Below are positions 36,046 to 44,333 of a DNA stretch of 63,316 nt, in pieces. Position numbers and translations under genes: made by a program. The notes beneath the pieces are model-generated. The model was given only the letters and a program-made list of their open reading frames with translations. It searched no databases and was not told the origin of the DNA. The first letter of the stretch is position 1, and every line of letters begins with the position of its first letter. Origin of the DNA: Anaerolineae bacterium (GTDB lineage Bacteria; Chloroflexota; Anaerolineae; 4572-78; J111); the NCBI GenBank assembly GCA_022071955.1, contig JAJVIM010000019.1, positions 1 to 63,316 on the forward strand, in the 5' to 3' direction.

Positions 36046-39000
36046 TTAAAATTCCCCGCGAAACGGGGTAACCGTAACCGAACCATTGGGCAAAAAATTC
36101 CAGGTAGCCGCCCCCATATCTGTTGGCGCGTGAATCTGGATTGGCTGCCCGATCAACATGCTTTCTGCTCTGAAACCTTCAATACAGCCGACACAGGGTA
36201 TTTTTGAAACGCTGATACTGCTGGCATTGGGATTTAAAAACCAGGCTTTGGCTTCGGCGTGCGTGGCATAATAGGTTCCGGGCGTGCCAAAGGTGTCTCT
36301 GAAATGTGGAAGCTGTGGCTGCCCGGTGGCCAGGCGATATTGATAAACTCCCACTGCTGCATCATCGACGCCGCTCATCACCAGCGGCCCGCCGGGTGTA
36401 CTGGCGGTCACTTTTCCGCGGGGACCCATCCGCAGATCGAGCGGATTCGTTGTCGCAGGCGTAGGGTTGGCTTTGTAGCCAAACGTGGGAGCGCCTTCAC
36501 CAAGTGTAAGGGTCGGACGCCCGTTTTTGATGGTGAAATTATACGGCGTGCTGGGTGCTGATGGTTTGCCCAATGTTGGCATACGCAACTGGAATTTTTT
36601 GAGCGCGGCGCCGGCCCCGGCAAGAAGTAACATCTCGCCGATACTGAGCGCCAGGGTTGTGTACATTTCGGCGCCTTTCGCCACCTCTGAATTTGGTTCG
36701 GGACCGCTAACTGAGTTCAAAATATTGACCGCCCGTTCCTGGCTAAAGGGCAAGGTTAATAAAAACCCCCATGACAAAATGCCCATGACCACAGGATTGC
36801 TGCGCAAGGCCGCTTTCTGGCCGGTTACAACTTCCTGCCGAATGTACTTTTTAACCTCTGTTCCCCCGGTTGTAGCGACAATACCTTTACTGGCCAACGC
36901 CGGGGGAGCCGTGCCCCCTTCTTGCAGTTCGGCCTTCTGCTGCTGCCGCTGTTCGTCGGACATCAGGTAAATGGATTCGCCAGATTCATTTACATAATCG
37001 GGTGACGGGGGCGGAAGCGGCGCTCCGGCATCCAAATAGTCATCGGGGTGACCTTGCCGACCGCGGGGATCAAAAAAATTCAGCGGGTTGTTATTAACAT
37101 AGAGGTATAAATTAGCGCCATCGACCAGCCCGGCCGGGTCGCAGCTTGTCCAGCGGCCGAGCCAGGGGGCGTAGTAGCGCGCGCCGTGATAATACAGGCC
37201 GGTCTCTTCGTCGCGTTCTTTGCCGGTGTAGCGATAACGCTTGCGGCTAACCTCAACCTGGCCGGCGGCAGCCTGAAAGGCGGTGCAGCCAAAGGGGGTG
37301 TATTCCTCGTAGGAAATCAGGCCGGCATGTTCATCCAGTTCCAGCGCCACCGAGCCGAGGTGGTTACCCAGTTGGTAGCGCAGCCGCGGCGCGGGTGAAA
37401 AAGGCGGGGCGGCGGTGTCGATGGTTTTGGTTTCGACCAGCGCCAGCCGCTGTTTGCCATCCAGCACATGCAGGGTTTCACGGGCCAATGTCACGCTGGC
37501 ACCATCGCCGGCAAATTCACGGTACAGTTCAAAATCACCCAGATAGAGGCGTTCTTCGCGGCGGGTGCCGTTTTGCCGCTCGATGACTTTGCGGACGCGC
37601 TGCCCGGCGGCATCGTACACGTAATACGCCGTGCCGCCGCCACCCAAATCGACCTGCCGGAGTTGGTCGTGCATGTCCCAGGCAAAGGCCAGCCCGTTGA
37701 GGCCGGTCATCGCACCGTGTACGTCAGCGCCGGCGGCGTCGATGTAGCCATACACCTCGGTGTGCGGGCCGATGGTGGTGCGCGTGAGCCGGTTGCTGAA
37801 GCGGTTCGGCTCCAGCAGACTGGCTTCCTGATAAACAAAGGCGCGAGTCCAACTGCCGCCGGCAGCAATGTGGGTCAGTTCGGTGAGGTTGCCGGCGTTG
37901 TCGTAACCGTACTGTTCGCGGTAGTTGCGGAGCGCCTGCGGGTTGTTGCCGCCGGCCTGCCCGCCAAGCAGCGGGTAATCGCGACGGTTGCCGCTGACCG
38001 GGTTGAATTCCAGCGCGGCCTGATCGCTGTGCTCGCGGCCTTCAGCGCTGACCAGCCGGTAAATGGCGTCATAACTATAGCGGGCAACCGGCCGAATCTG
38101 TTCGCCGCCGAAGAATAATTCGCGTAGCGAGTTGTCGGCAATCTGGGTCAGGTTGCCGGCAGGGTCGTAGGTGTAGTGCAAATCTTGCAACCGGCTGGTA
38201 TCGGTGAAAATCTGCGACGCCAGGCCATTTTGTCCGCCGGGGCGGGTGGTGATCAATTGGACAAGCCGGAAGGTGTCGGGGTCGTAGCGGTAGCGGGTAA
38301 CAGCGCCATTGTCGTACTCAACCTGTTCCCGCTGGCCTTTGGCGTTGGTGTTGATGTTGGTGACAAACGGGGTTTCGGGCTGATTTGCACCGCGCAACCG
38401 CACACTGACGCTGTCGAGCAGGTTGGCTTCGTTGAAGCGCGGTTGGGTTACGCTGCCATCGGGCGAGGTCAGCGTGATGGGCCGGTTGAGCGCGTCAAAC
38501 GTGGCAGCGGTAGCGTAGCTGTCCGATTCCAGTAGCGCGGCCAGCGGAGCCAGCACGGCATCCGGTTGGAACGGCGTGGCGGTCAGCGCGGCGGCAACGG
38601 CAGTCCAGTGCGGCCCGGCCCAGTCGACGGGCTGTTTGTAATCGCGGGCCAACCGGCGGGTGCTTCGCAGTAAGTTGCCTTTAAAATCGTAACTTTCCGG
38701 CTGGCCGGTGTCCGGGTTCACCCCGGCGTTGAGCGTAACCCCGGCCCCGTCCGCGTGCAGTAACAGCCGGCCGCGGGCGTTGAGCGCCGCCGTGCCGGCC
38801 TGTTCGCCGTAAAAGCTGGCTTGAAAGAGGATTTCGGCGGCGGGATTGAGCGGATCGGTTCCGCGGACAAAGGTGCGCACCGGCCGGCGCAGGGCATCGT
38901 ATTCGGTGCGAAAATCGTAGCCGCGGCTGTTCCAGGCGCGAAAAGGCTGGCCGGCGGCATCGTTGAGCAGCCAGCGCTCACCGGATTCCATGCTGGCCTG

Positions 39001-42000
39001 CTGAATCCGGTGGCCGAGCATATCGTATTGGTAACGCATCACCACCCGATTTTGGGCGTCGCTGATTTCGCGCGGGTTGCCTTCAATATCAAGCGCAACC
39101 CGGCTGGCGTATTGGCCGGCCAGCCCGTTGTCGGCCAGGGTTAAAAAGACGCGGCCCAGCGCATCGAAGTGGGCGGTGGTGGGCGTGTTGGCGTGCAGTT
39201 CGGACTGGATGGCGGCGGCGAGTTCGGCGGCGCGGATGGCCGCGTTGGCCGGGTCGGTGGTGGGCCAGTGGGCCAGGGCCAGCGCCGGGTCGGTGCGGAG
39301 GGTGTGCCAGGTGGGCAGGTAGTCGGCGGGAGGCAGGCGGGCAAAAAAATCGGCCACGTTTGGGTCGAGCTGCGGTTTGAAAGTGACGGTATCGTTCACA
39401 TCAAAACTTTGCTGCTGCCAGGGGGTGAACACCGTTTTTTCGTAGGTGTGGTTGGGGTGCAGCGTGGCGACAACCCGCTCGGCGGGGTCATAAAACAACG
39501 TGGCGCTGACGCCTGCCTGCCGGTCAAATTGAAAGGCGTGGGTGCCGGTAAAAAACGGTTCAAACTGGCGCACCGGTTTGCCTTTGTTGTTAAAAATTGT
39601 CCAGCCGCTGCCCACCCAGCGCGGCTTAACCGGGGGGCCGCCGTCGGCGACCGGCCCCGGTTCGGCCGGGAGTTTTTTTTGAATTTCGCGGCCAAAGCCA
39701 TCGGCGTAGGCAAAGCTGACCTGGATTTTGCTGGTTGTGCCGCCGGGATCGCTGATGTGGGTTTCGCGGGCCAGGGCAGCGGCGTAGGCGGGCGAACCGG
39801 TATTCGCATAGCGATTGATGTCATAAACGATGCGGGTGGTGGCCTGCTGCAGCAGCCCGGCGGCCTGGCCGTGTGGCGCGGCAAAAAAGGCGTCGAGTTC
39901 GGTTTGAGTCAGATCGGTTTTGAAACCGGCCAGCGAGTCGCCTGCGCTGGTGCGGCTGCGTTGAGCCGTGCCAACAACCAGCCCCAGCGTGTCAAAGGCC
40001 ACGGCAGTGGGGTGGCCGTTGGGGTCGGTGAGCTGCCACGGCTGGAGCAGCCGGTAGTTGTTGTCGGCCTGCACCGCGTTGCCAAGCGGGTCGCGAGTGG
40101 CGGTGAGCAGCAGGTCGTAGGCGTCGTGAGTGAGGTAGGTGAGCCGGCCAAAGGCATCGCGCTGGCCGTGCGGGGTAAAAAAGTGGGCGCGGGCGGTGGC
40201 GAGGTTTTGGGGCAGGGGCGCGGGCCGGGCCGGTTCGGCGGCCGGCGGGGCAAAGAAACTCTGGCCGGATGGCAGCCACCACAGGCCGGGGCTATCGCCG
40301 GCGGGAAACCAGCCGGCGGCGCGACAGGCGTCGCCCGGCACGTAGCCGCCTTCAGCGCCCAAAATGGCCGGGTTGGGCAGCAGATTTTCGGCGGCGCGGG
40401 TGTACACGCCGGCCAGCAGATCGGGGGTAAAGGCCAGTTTGTAGCTTTCAAACAGCAGGCCGAGTTGCCCCTGCTGGCCGAGTGGCAGCGGACCGGCCAG
40501 GTCGTCGCGGTAAAAAAGGGTGCGCCCGTGCTCGATGAGTCGTTTTTGGCCGGACTGCACGGTTTTTTCGTAGGGGATAGCGGTAGCCGCGCCGATTTCG
40601 GCGGCAAGCTGCGGCAGGGTAAGCCGGACGCGGGGCGCAAGCAGGCGGGCCGGCAGCTCAAACGTGCGGCTGTCGCACGGCACAGGGACGCGGTAAGCGT
40701 CGGCGGTGTCAATCACGGCAGTGACCTGTGTTTCGGTGCAGGTTAACAGCGATAGCCGCTGCCGGTCGTGGTCGGCGGGAGTCAGAGCCGGGTCTGTGCT
40801 GGCGGTCCAGCGGCCGTAACCAATCGCCGCGGCTTGCAGCACGTTGCCAAAATCATCCACGGCCAGCACCAGCGCATGGCTAACGCGCGGGTCGGCCGGG
40901 TTGCGCTCGTAGTAGTAGTCAATAGTTTCGCGGGCGTGGACAAAAAAGACGGCGTGCGGGTTTGATCCCTGCGGTTGGAGCGATTCGATGGTGTAGTTGC
41001 GCTCGGTAACGCGGTAGGGGTGTTCGGCCTGCGGCGAGTCATCGAGCGCGTAAATTTCCTGGCGCAGCACCGAACCTTTGAGCGCGCGACAGGCTTCGCG
41101 CTCTTCCGCGGGGGAGAGGCCGGGCGGCAGCACGGTGTCATCCAGCAATAGCGCCTGCGCCGCGGCATCGTGGGCCTCGTCACGCAGGGCCGGCTCGCGG
41201 TAATATTCGCCCTCGCCGGGGCCGATGCCGGCAAAAAAGTTGGAGATGTGCTCGCCGTCTACATACGCGCCGGTGTGAAACCAGGTTTTGGTCCAGACCG
41301 GCGGCACGTGCGAGGCGGCGTTAATATTGGTGCTGTCGCCCAGGCGGGCCTCGCTATCGGTTTTGAGGCTGTTGAACTCGGCGGTGTCCCACTGCTCCAC
41401 CATGCCAAAGCCGCGAAACTCGCGCTCGACGCCGTCAAAATAGCCGTGGTGGTAGGCGTAGCGGGATACAAACCAGGTGCGGCTGATCCGGTCAAACGTT
41501 TCCACGCGCTCAACCACGTGGACCGGAAATGGTAGTTTGGTGAGCCACGGCCGGCCATCGCGCTCATCCTGCAAATAAAATTTGGTGGACGGCGCATATT
41601 GCACCCGGGTTTCCGCGCCCAGGTTATTGACCACCCGTACCAGCAGGTGCGGTTTTTGCCCGCCCATCAAATCGAGATAGCGCACCGGCTGGCGGGCGTT
41701 ATGGCCCAGCGGCGATGACCAGACCAGGCAGGCAGTGCCGGTGCCCAGCAAATCGAGCGCCTGCACGCTGGCCAGGTTATCGGGCCGGGGGAAGGCATCG
41801 AGCTGGTGCGGTTGGCTCCAACTGTTGCCGGACTGGTTGAGATACACCCACACGGCCTGTTGGCCCAGATAAAGGATGTCGGTGACGCCGCTGCCGTCGA
41901 TGTCGGCCAGCCGCAGCCGCTGGGGATCAAACTGCTCCGGCCGGTCAAAACAGGGCGCGTTGGCCATGCTTACTTTGGGGCCAAAGCGGCCGTAGCCCAG

Positions 42001-43878
42001 ACTGGGCCAGTAGCAGATTTCACCGTTGTCAACCCGCACCAAATCGGCCAGCCCGTCGCCGTTCATATCGGCCAAAAAGATCGACTGGCGGCCGTCGGCG
42101 AAGACCAGCCGGGGGCCGCGCTCGTCGTCCGGCGGCTGCGGCGAAAGCTGCGCCGGGCCAAACCCCTCTTTGGCCAGCGAGCGATGCCACACAAAATAGC
42201 CGTCGCGGGCCAGCAGCAAATCAGCGTGACCATCACCGGTCAATTCCACGTGGCGCAGGTTGGGGTCCTGCCAATCGATGTTGGGCTGGTTTTGAAAGGC
42301 GACAAACGGCTGCCAGCGGCCGGCTTCGTCCTGCGAGAAATAACCGGCCAGCGGCGGCGCAAACTGCACCACGTCCGGTTGGCCGTCGCCGCCCAAATCG
42401 AGCAACTGCTGCCGGCCGGCCAGATTCCCCGGCGAGGGGCGGCTGGCTACCAGCGCCAACGGGCCAAAACGGGCTTCGGCCTCAACCGTATCCTGGCCGG
42501 TGTCATTTCGCACCACCTGCCAGGTAAGCGGGCTGAGGTTGCGCTTGTAAAACCAGCCTTCGGCCTGTTCGGTGAGTACGCCGGAAAGACCCTCACCCCA
42601 CAAATCGGCCCACTGATAGCGGCCGCCATCCAGCCCGGCCGGCAGGTTTTCCACGCTGGCCGGGTCGATGGTTTTGAGTTCGGCCTGAATTTCGGCGCGG
42701 CTGTACTCAAATTGCAGCGGCGGCAGAGCGCGGCGGCTGTAGCCGTTGCCGGCGCGGCGAAAACTGGCGTGGGTGACGGCGGTGAGATAGGTGGCAATGG
42801 GCGACAGTTCGTAGGCAAACTCGGTGGCGCGCACCAGGCAGTTAGCGCCGATGGCCGGTTCGTCCGGGCCGGCCGGGCCGGCGGCGGGAAAGTGATGGAA
42901 CATCAGCACCCGCCGGCAGAGGCGCTGGGTGCGCAGTTCAAAACCGGGGCGGCAGGTTGAAAAGGGATCGGGGCGGGGCAGCCAGTCGCCGGGGTCGTTG
43001 GGTAGGGGCGCGGCGGCGGCGTGTTCGCCGTAGTCAAAGACCAGCTCAAACAGCCATGCGGCGGGTTCGGGCTGGATGAGGCGCGAGGGCAGGTTGCCGT
43101 AGTGGATGCGTTTGAGGTAGCGCTGGGCAAAGGGGCCGGCAGCGGAGTCGAGACCCGCGCCGTCTTCGGCTTTGTAACTGTAGCGGATGAGGTTGCCTTT
43201 GTCGTCAAAACTTTCGCAGATGAGCCAACTGAACACGCGGGCCGGGTCGGCGGGGTCAAACAGGCGCGATTGTTCATCGAGGCCGTAGAGGGCAGTGATG
43301 TTGTCTTTGGAAATGGAGCGCCAGTGGGTGTCGCCGTCGCTGAGGCGGATCCAGCGCTCGATCCGGGCAAATAGCCCTTCGATGCGGGGCCGGTAGCGGC
43401 GGACGAGGTAGCCATCGCGGGTGGTTTCGTCAAATTTCAGTTCACCGGCGGGGGTGTGTTGCCAGTTGCCGAGCTGGTCTTTTTTAAAGACCGGCGCCAA
43501 ATCTTCCGCGCCGGACAGGACAAACACGTCGGAGTTGGCGTCGTCGTGGTATTGGGGCAGGCCTTTGTCGGTTTTGCGGGTGATGGCCGGCAGCGACAAA
43601 TTCCAGCCAAAACCGAACGGGCCGTTGCCCGCGCCGGAATCGTAGCTTAGCGAGAGTTGGGGGCCAAAGCCGGCCCGCCCCGGCGAAACAGCCAGCGGCA
43701 CACTCAGCGAGCCGGTGCCGGTGACCGGGTTGGCGGCAAATTTTTCGCCGATGCCGCGCACCGCGCCGCCCCCTTTGGGCAGGGCGATCACCGGCGGTGC
43801 GGCCGGATTTTGCGCGGCGGCTTCGGGGCCGGCAGTTTCGGATTGGACACTGTTGTTTGACGGTTGGTTACCAGCCAT
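36046..43878 (-). CDS. Tc-toxin TcB-TcC fusion with a C-terminal deaminase-like effector
   Basis: TcB and TcC form the cocoon that holds the effector and docks on TcA. Here they form one 2610-aa chain. Order: SpvB domain (ALPKGGGAVRGIGEKFAANPVTGTGSLSVPL, ~35-330), FG-GAP/VCBS repeats (e.g. LADMNGDGLADLVRVDNGEICYW), TcdB middle domains, RHS/YD repeats, and the Rhs core GLYYHGARYYAPWLGRW followed by DPAGLVDGANLYLYVNNNPLNFFDPRG (~2228-2273), where the effector is usually cut off. The remaining ~335 residues are hypervariable: a region with two hydrophobic stretches, then a deaminase-like domain with THAEAKAWF (~2537) and KIPCVGCIEGF (~2562), the HxE and PCxxC zinc signature. The ATG at 43878 has AAAGGAG upstream, and a TTG at 43896 is less likely. 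Confidence 0.92.
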   Translation of the reverse strand: MAGNQPSNNSVQSETAGPEAAAQNPAAPPVIALPKGGGAVRGIGEKFAANPVTGTGSLSVPLAVSPGRAGFGPQLSLSYDSGAGNGPFGFGWNLSLPAITRKTDKGLPQYHDDANSDVFVLSGAEDLAPVFKKDQLGNWQHTPAGELKFDETTRDGYLVRRYRPRIEGLFARIERWIRLSDGDTHWRSISKDNITALYGLDEQSRLFDPADPARVFSWLICESFDDKGNLIRYSYKAEDGAGLDSAAGPFAQRYLKRIHYGNLPSRLIQPEPAAWLFELVFDYGEHAAAAPLPNDPGDWLPRPDPFSTCRPGFELRTQRLCRRVLMFHHFPAAGPAGPDEPAIGANCLVRATEFAYELSPIATYLTAVTHASFRRAGNGYSRRALPPLQFEYSRAEIQAELKTIDPASVENLPAGLDGGRYQWADLWGEGLSGVLTEQAEGWFYKRNLSPLTWQVVRNDTGQDTVEAEARFGPLALVASRPSPGNLAGRQQLLDLGGDGQPDVVQFAPPLAGYFSQDEAGRWQPFVAFQNQPNIDWQDPNLRHVELTGDGHADLLLARDGYFVWHRSLAKEGFGPAQLSPQPPDDERGPRLVFADGRQSIFLADMNGDGLADLVRVDNGEICYWPSLGYGRFGPKVSMANAPCFDRPEQFDPQRLRLADIDGSGVTDILYLGQQAVWVYLNQSGNSWSQPHQLDAFPRPDNLASVQALDLLGTGTACLVWSSPLGHNARQPVRYLDLMGGQKPHLLVRVVNNLGAETRVQYAPSTKFYLQDERDGRPWLTKLPFPVHVVERVETFDRISRTWFVSRYAYHHGYFDGVEREFRGFGMVEQWDTAEFNSLKTDSEARLGDSTNINAASHVPPVWTKTWFHTGAYVDGEHISNFFAGIGPGEGEYYREPALRDEAHDAAAQALLLDDTVLPPGLSPAEEREACRALKGSVLRQEIYALDDSPQAEHPYRVTERNYTIESLQPQGSNPHAVFFVHARETIDYYYERNPADPRVSHALVLAVDDFGNVLQAAAIGYGRWTASTDPALTPADHDRQRLSLLTCTETQVTAVIDTADAYRVPVPCDSRTFELPARLLAPRVRLTLPQLAAEIGAATAIPYEKTVQSGQKRLIEHGRTLFYRDDLAGPLPLGQQGQLGLLFESYKLAFTPDLLAGVYTRAAENLLPNPAILGAEGGYVPGDACRAAGWFPAGDSPGLWWLPSGQSFFAPPAAEPARPAPLPQNLATARAHFFTPHGQRDAFGRLTYLTHDAYDLLLTATRDPLGNAVQADNNYRLLQPWQLTDPNGHPTAVAFDTLGLVVGTAQRSRTSAGDSLAGFKTDLTQTELDAFFAAPHGQAAGLLQQATTRIVYDINRYANTGSPAYAAALARETHISDPGGTTSKIQVSFAYADGFGREIQKKLPAEPGPVADGGPPVKPRWVGSGWTIFNNKGKPVRQFEPFFTGTHAFQFDRQAGVSATLFYDPAERVVATLHPNHTYEKTVFTPWQQQSFDVNDTVTFKPQLDPNVADFFARLPPADYLPTWHTLRTDPALALAHWPTTDPANAAIRAAELAAAIQSELHANTPTTAHFDALGRVFLTLADNGLAGQYASRVALDIEGNPREISDAQNRVVMRYQYDMLGHRIQQASMESGERWLLNDAAGQPFRAWNSRGYDFRTEYDALRRPVRTFVRGTDPLNPAAEILFQASFYGEQAGTAALNARGRLLLHADGAGVTLNAGVNPDTGQPESYDFKGNLLRSTRRLARDYKQPVDWAGPHWTAVAAALTATPFQPDAVLAPLAALLESDSYATAATFDALNRPITLTSPDGSVTQPRFNEANLLDSVSVRLRGANQPETPFVTNINTNAKGQREQVEYDNGAVTRYRYDPDTFRLVQLITTRPGGQNGLASQIFTDTSRLQDLHYTYDPAGNLTQIADNSLRELFFGGEQIRPVARYSYDAIYRLVSAEGREHSDQAALEFNPVSGNRRDYPLLGGQAGGNNPQALRNYREQYGYDNAGNLTELTHIAAGGSWTRAFVYQEASLLEPNRFSNRLTRTTIGPHTEVYGYIDAAGADVHGAMTGLNGLAFAWDMHDQLRQVDLGGGGTAYYVYDAAGQRVRKVIERQNGTRREERLYLGDFELYREFAGDGASVTLARETLHVLDGKQRLALVETKTIDTAAPPFSPAPRLRYQLGNHLGSVALELDEHAGLISYEEYTPFGCTAFQAAAGQVEVSRKRYRYTGKERDEETGLYYHGARYYAPWLGRWTSCDPAGLVDGANLYLYVNNNPLNFFDPRGRQGHPDDYLDAGAPLPPPSPDYVNESGESIYLMSDEQRQQQKAELQEGGTAPPALASKGIVATTGGTEVKKYIRQEVVTGQKAALRSNPVVMGILSWGFLLTLPFSQERAVNILNSVSGPEPNSEVAKGAEMYTTLALSIGEMLLLAGAGAALKKFQLRMPTLGKPSAPSTPYNFTIKNGRPTLTLGEGAPTFGYKANPTPATTNPLDLRMGPRGKVTASTPGGPLVMSGVDDAAVGVYQYRLATGQPQLPHFRDTFGTPGTYYATHAEAKAWFLNPNASSISVSKIPCVGCIEGFRAESMLIGQPIQIHAPTDMGAATWNFLPNGSVTVTPFRGEF

Positions 43879-43925
43879 CAGCGTCTCCTTTGACAATAAG
43901 CGAATAGCGAATTGCGAATTGCGGA

Positions 43926-43955
43926 GGTAGGGGCGCTTCGCGAAGCGCCCCTACC
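43926..43955. repeat. Perfect 30-bp palindrome (REP-like) upstream of the Tc operon
   Basis: The 15-base left arm GGTAGGGGCGCTTCG is followed directly by its exact complement. A related element lies at 50171-50199, also 30-40 bp upstream of a minus-strand start codon and flanked by the same CGAATTGCGA-type bases. It is either a dispersed REP/MITE-like repeat or a shared regulatory site. Confidence 0.8.
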
Positions 43956-44333
43956 CAATTTTCAGCCGTCCCACGGGGTGGCTTCTTCCCTTTGGAAATA
44001 AGCGAGTCTGCAACTGCGGCTCAGGCCAACTAAAAAAGTGAGGTTCACCGGCGCGCCGCGCTGCGAATCCTCACCCTGACAGCGATCTTGTGCTGCACAA
44101 ACAGTGTCTGGGCCGCAACTTTGAATTTATTGACCTGCAATGGGGCTGTTCGTGAAGGAAGAACGAGGCAAAAAGACGTTACAATTTCCCCCCGATACTG
44201 TAACTATAAGTCATTATATCGCAGGATTGCCAGGATACAAGCGCCCAATTGTCCTAACTTTGGATAGGTCTTGTCTCGCTGAAATTATGGTACAATCAGG
44301 GCATCTTCAGTGAGACCAAAAGAGGAAATGCCA
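43956..44333. other. Divergent intergenic region between the Tc operon and the membrane-protein gene
   Basis: About 380 bp that should hold the promoters for both directions. A TACAAT-like -10 box (about 44291-44296) lies about 40 bp before the membrane-protein ATG. A GTGAGG/CCTCAC imperfect stem lies near 44038-44083. No gene was seen. Confidence 0.4.

Noticed and set aside
36180..36202. PCVGC in the TcC tail as a zinc-ribbon knuckle
   Set aside because: A second CxxC is absent, and an HAE motif at the right distance upstream fits a deaminase site better.
39169..42960. Long plus-strand frames (525 and 384 codons) opposite the TcB-TcC gene
   Set aside because: They are shadows of the SpvB/RHS coding sequence, with no ribosome site and no recognisable domain.
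43926..43955. The 30-bp palindrome as an intrinsic terminator
   Set aside because: No T run follows on either strand, and it lies upstream of a start codon, not after a gene.
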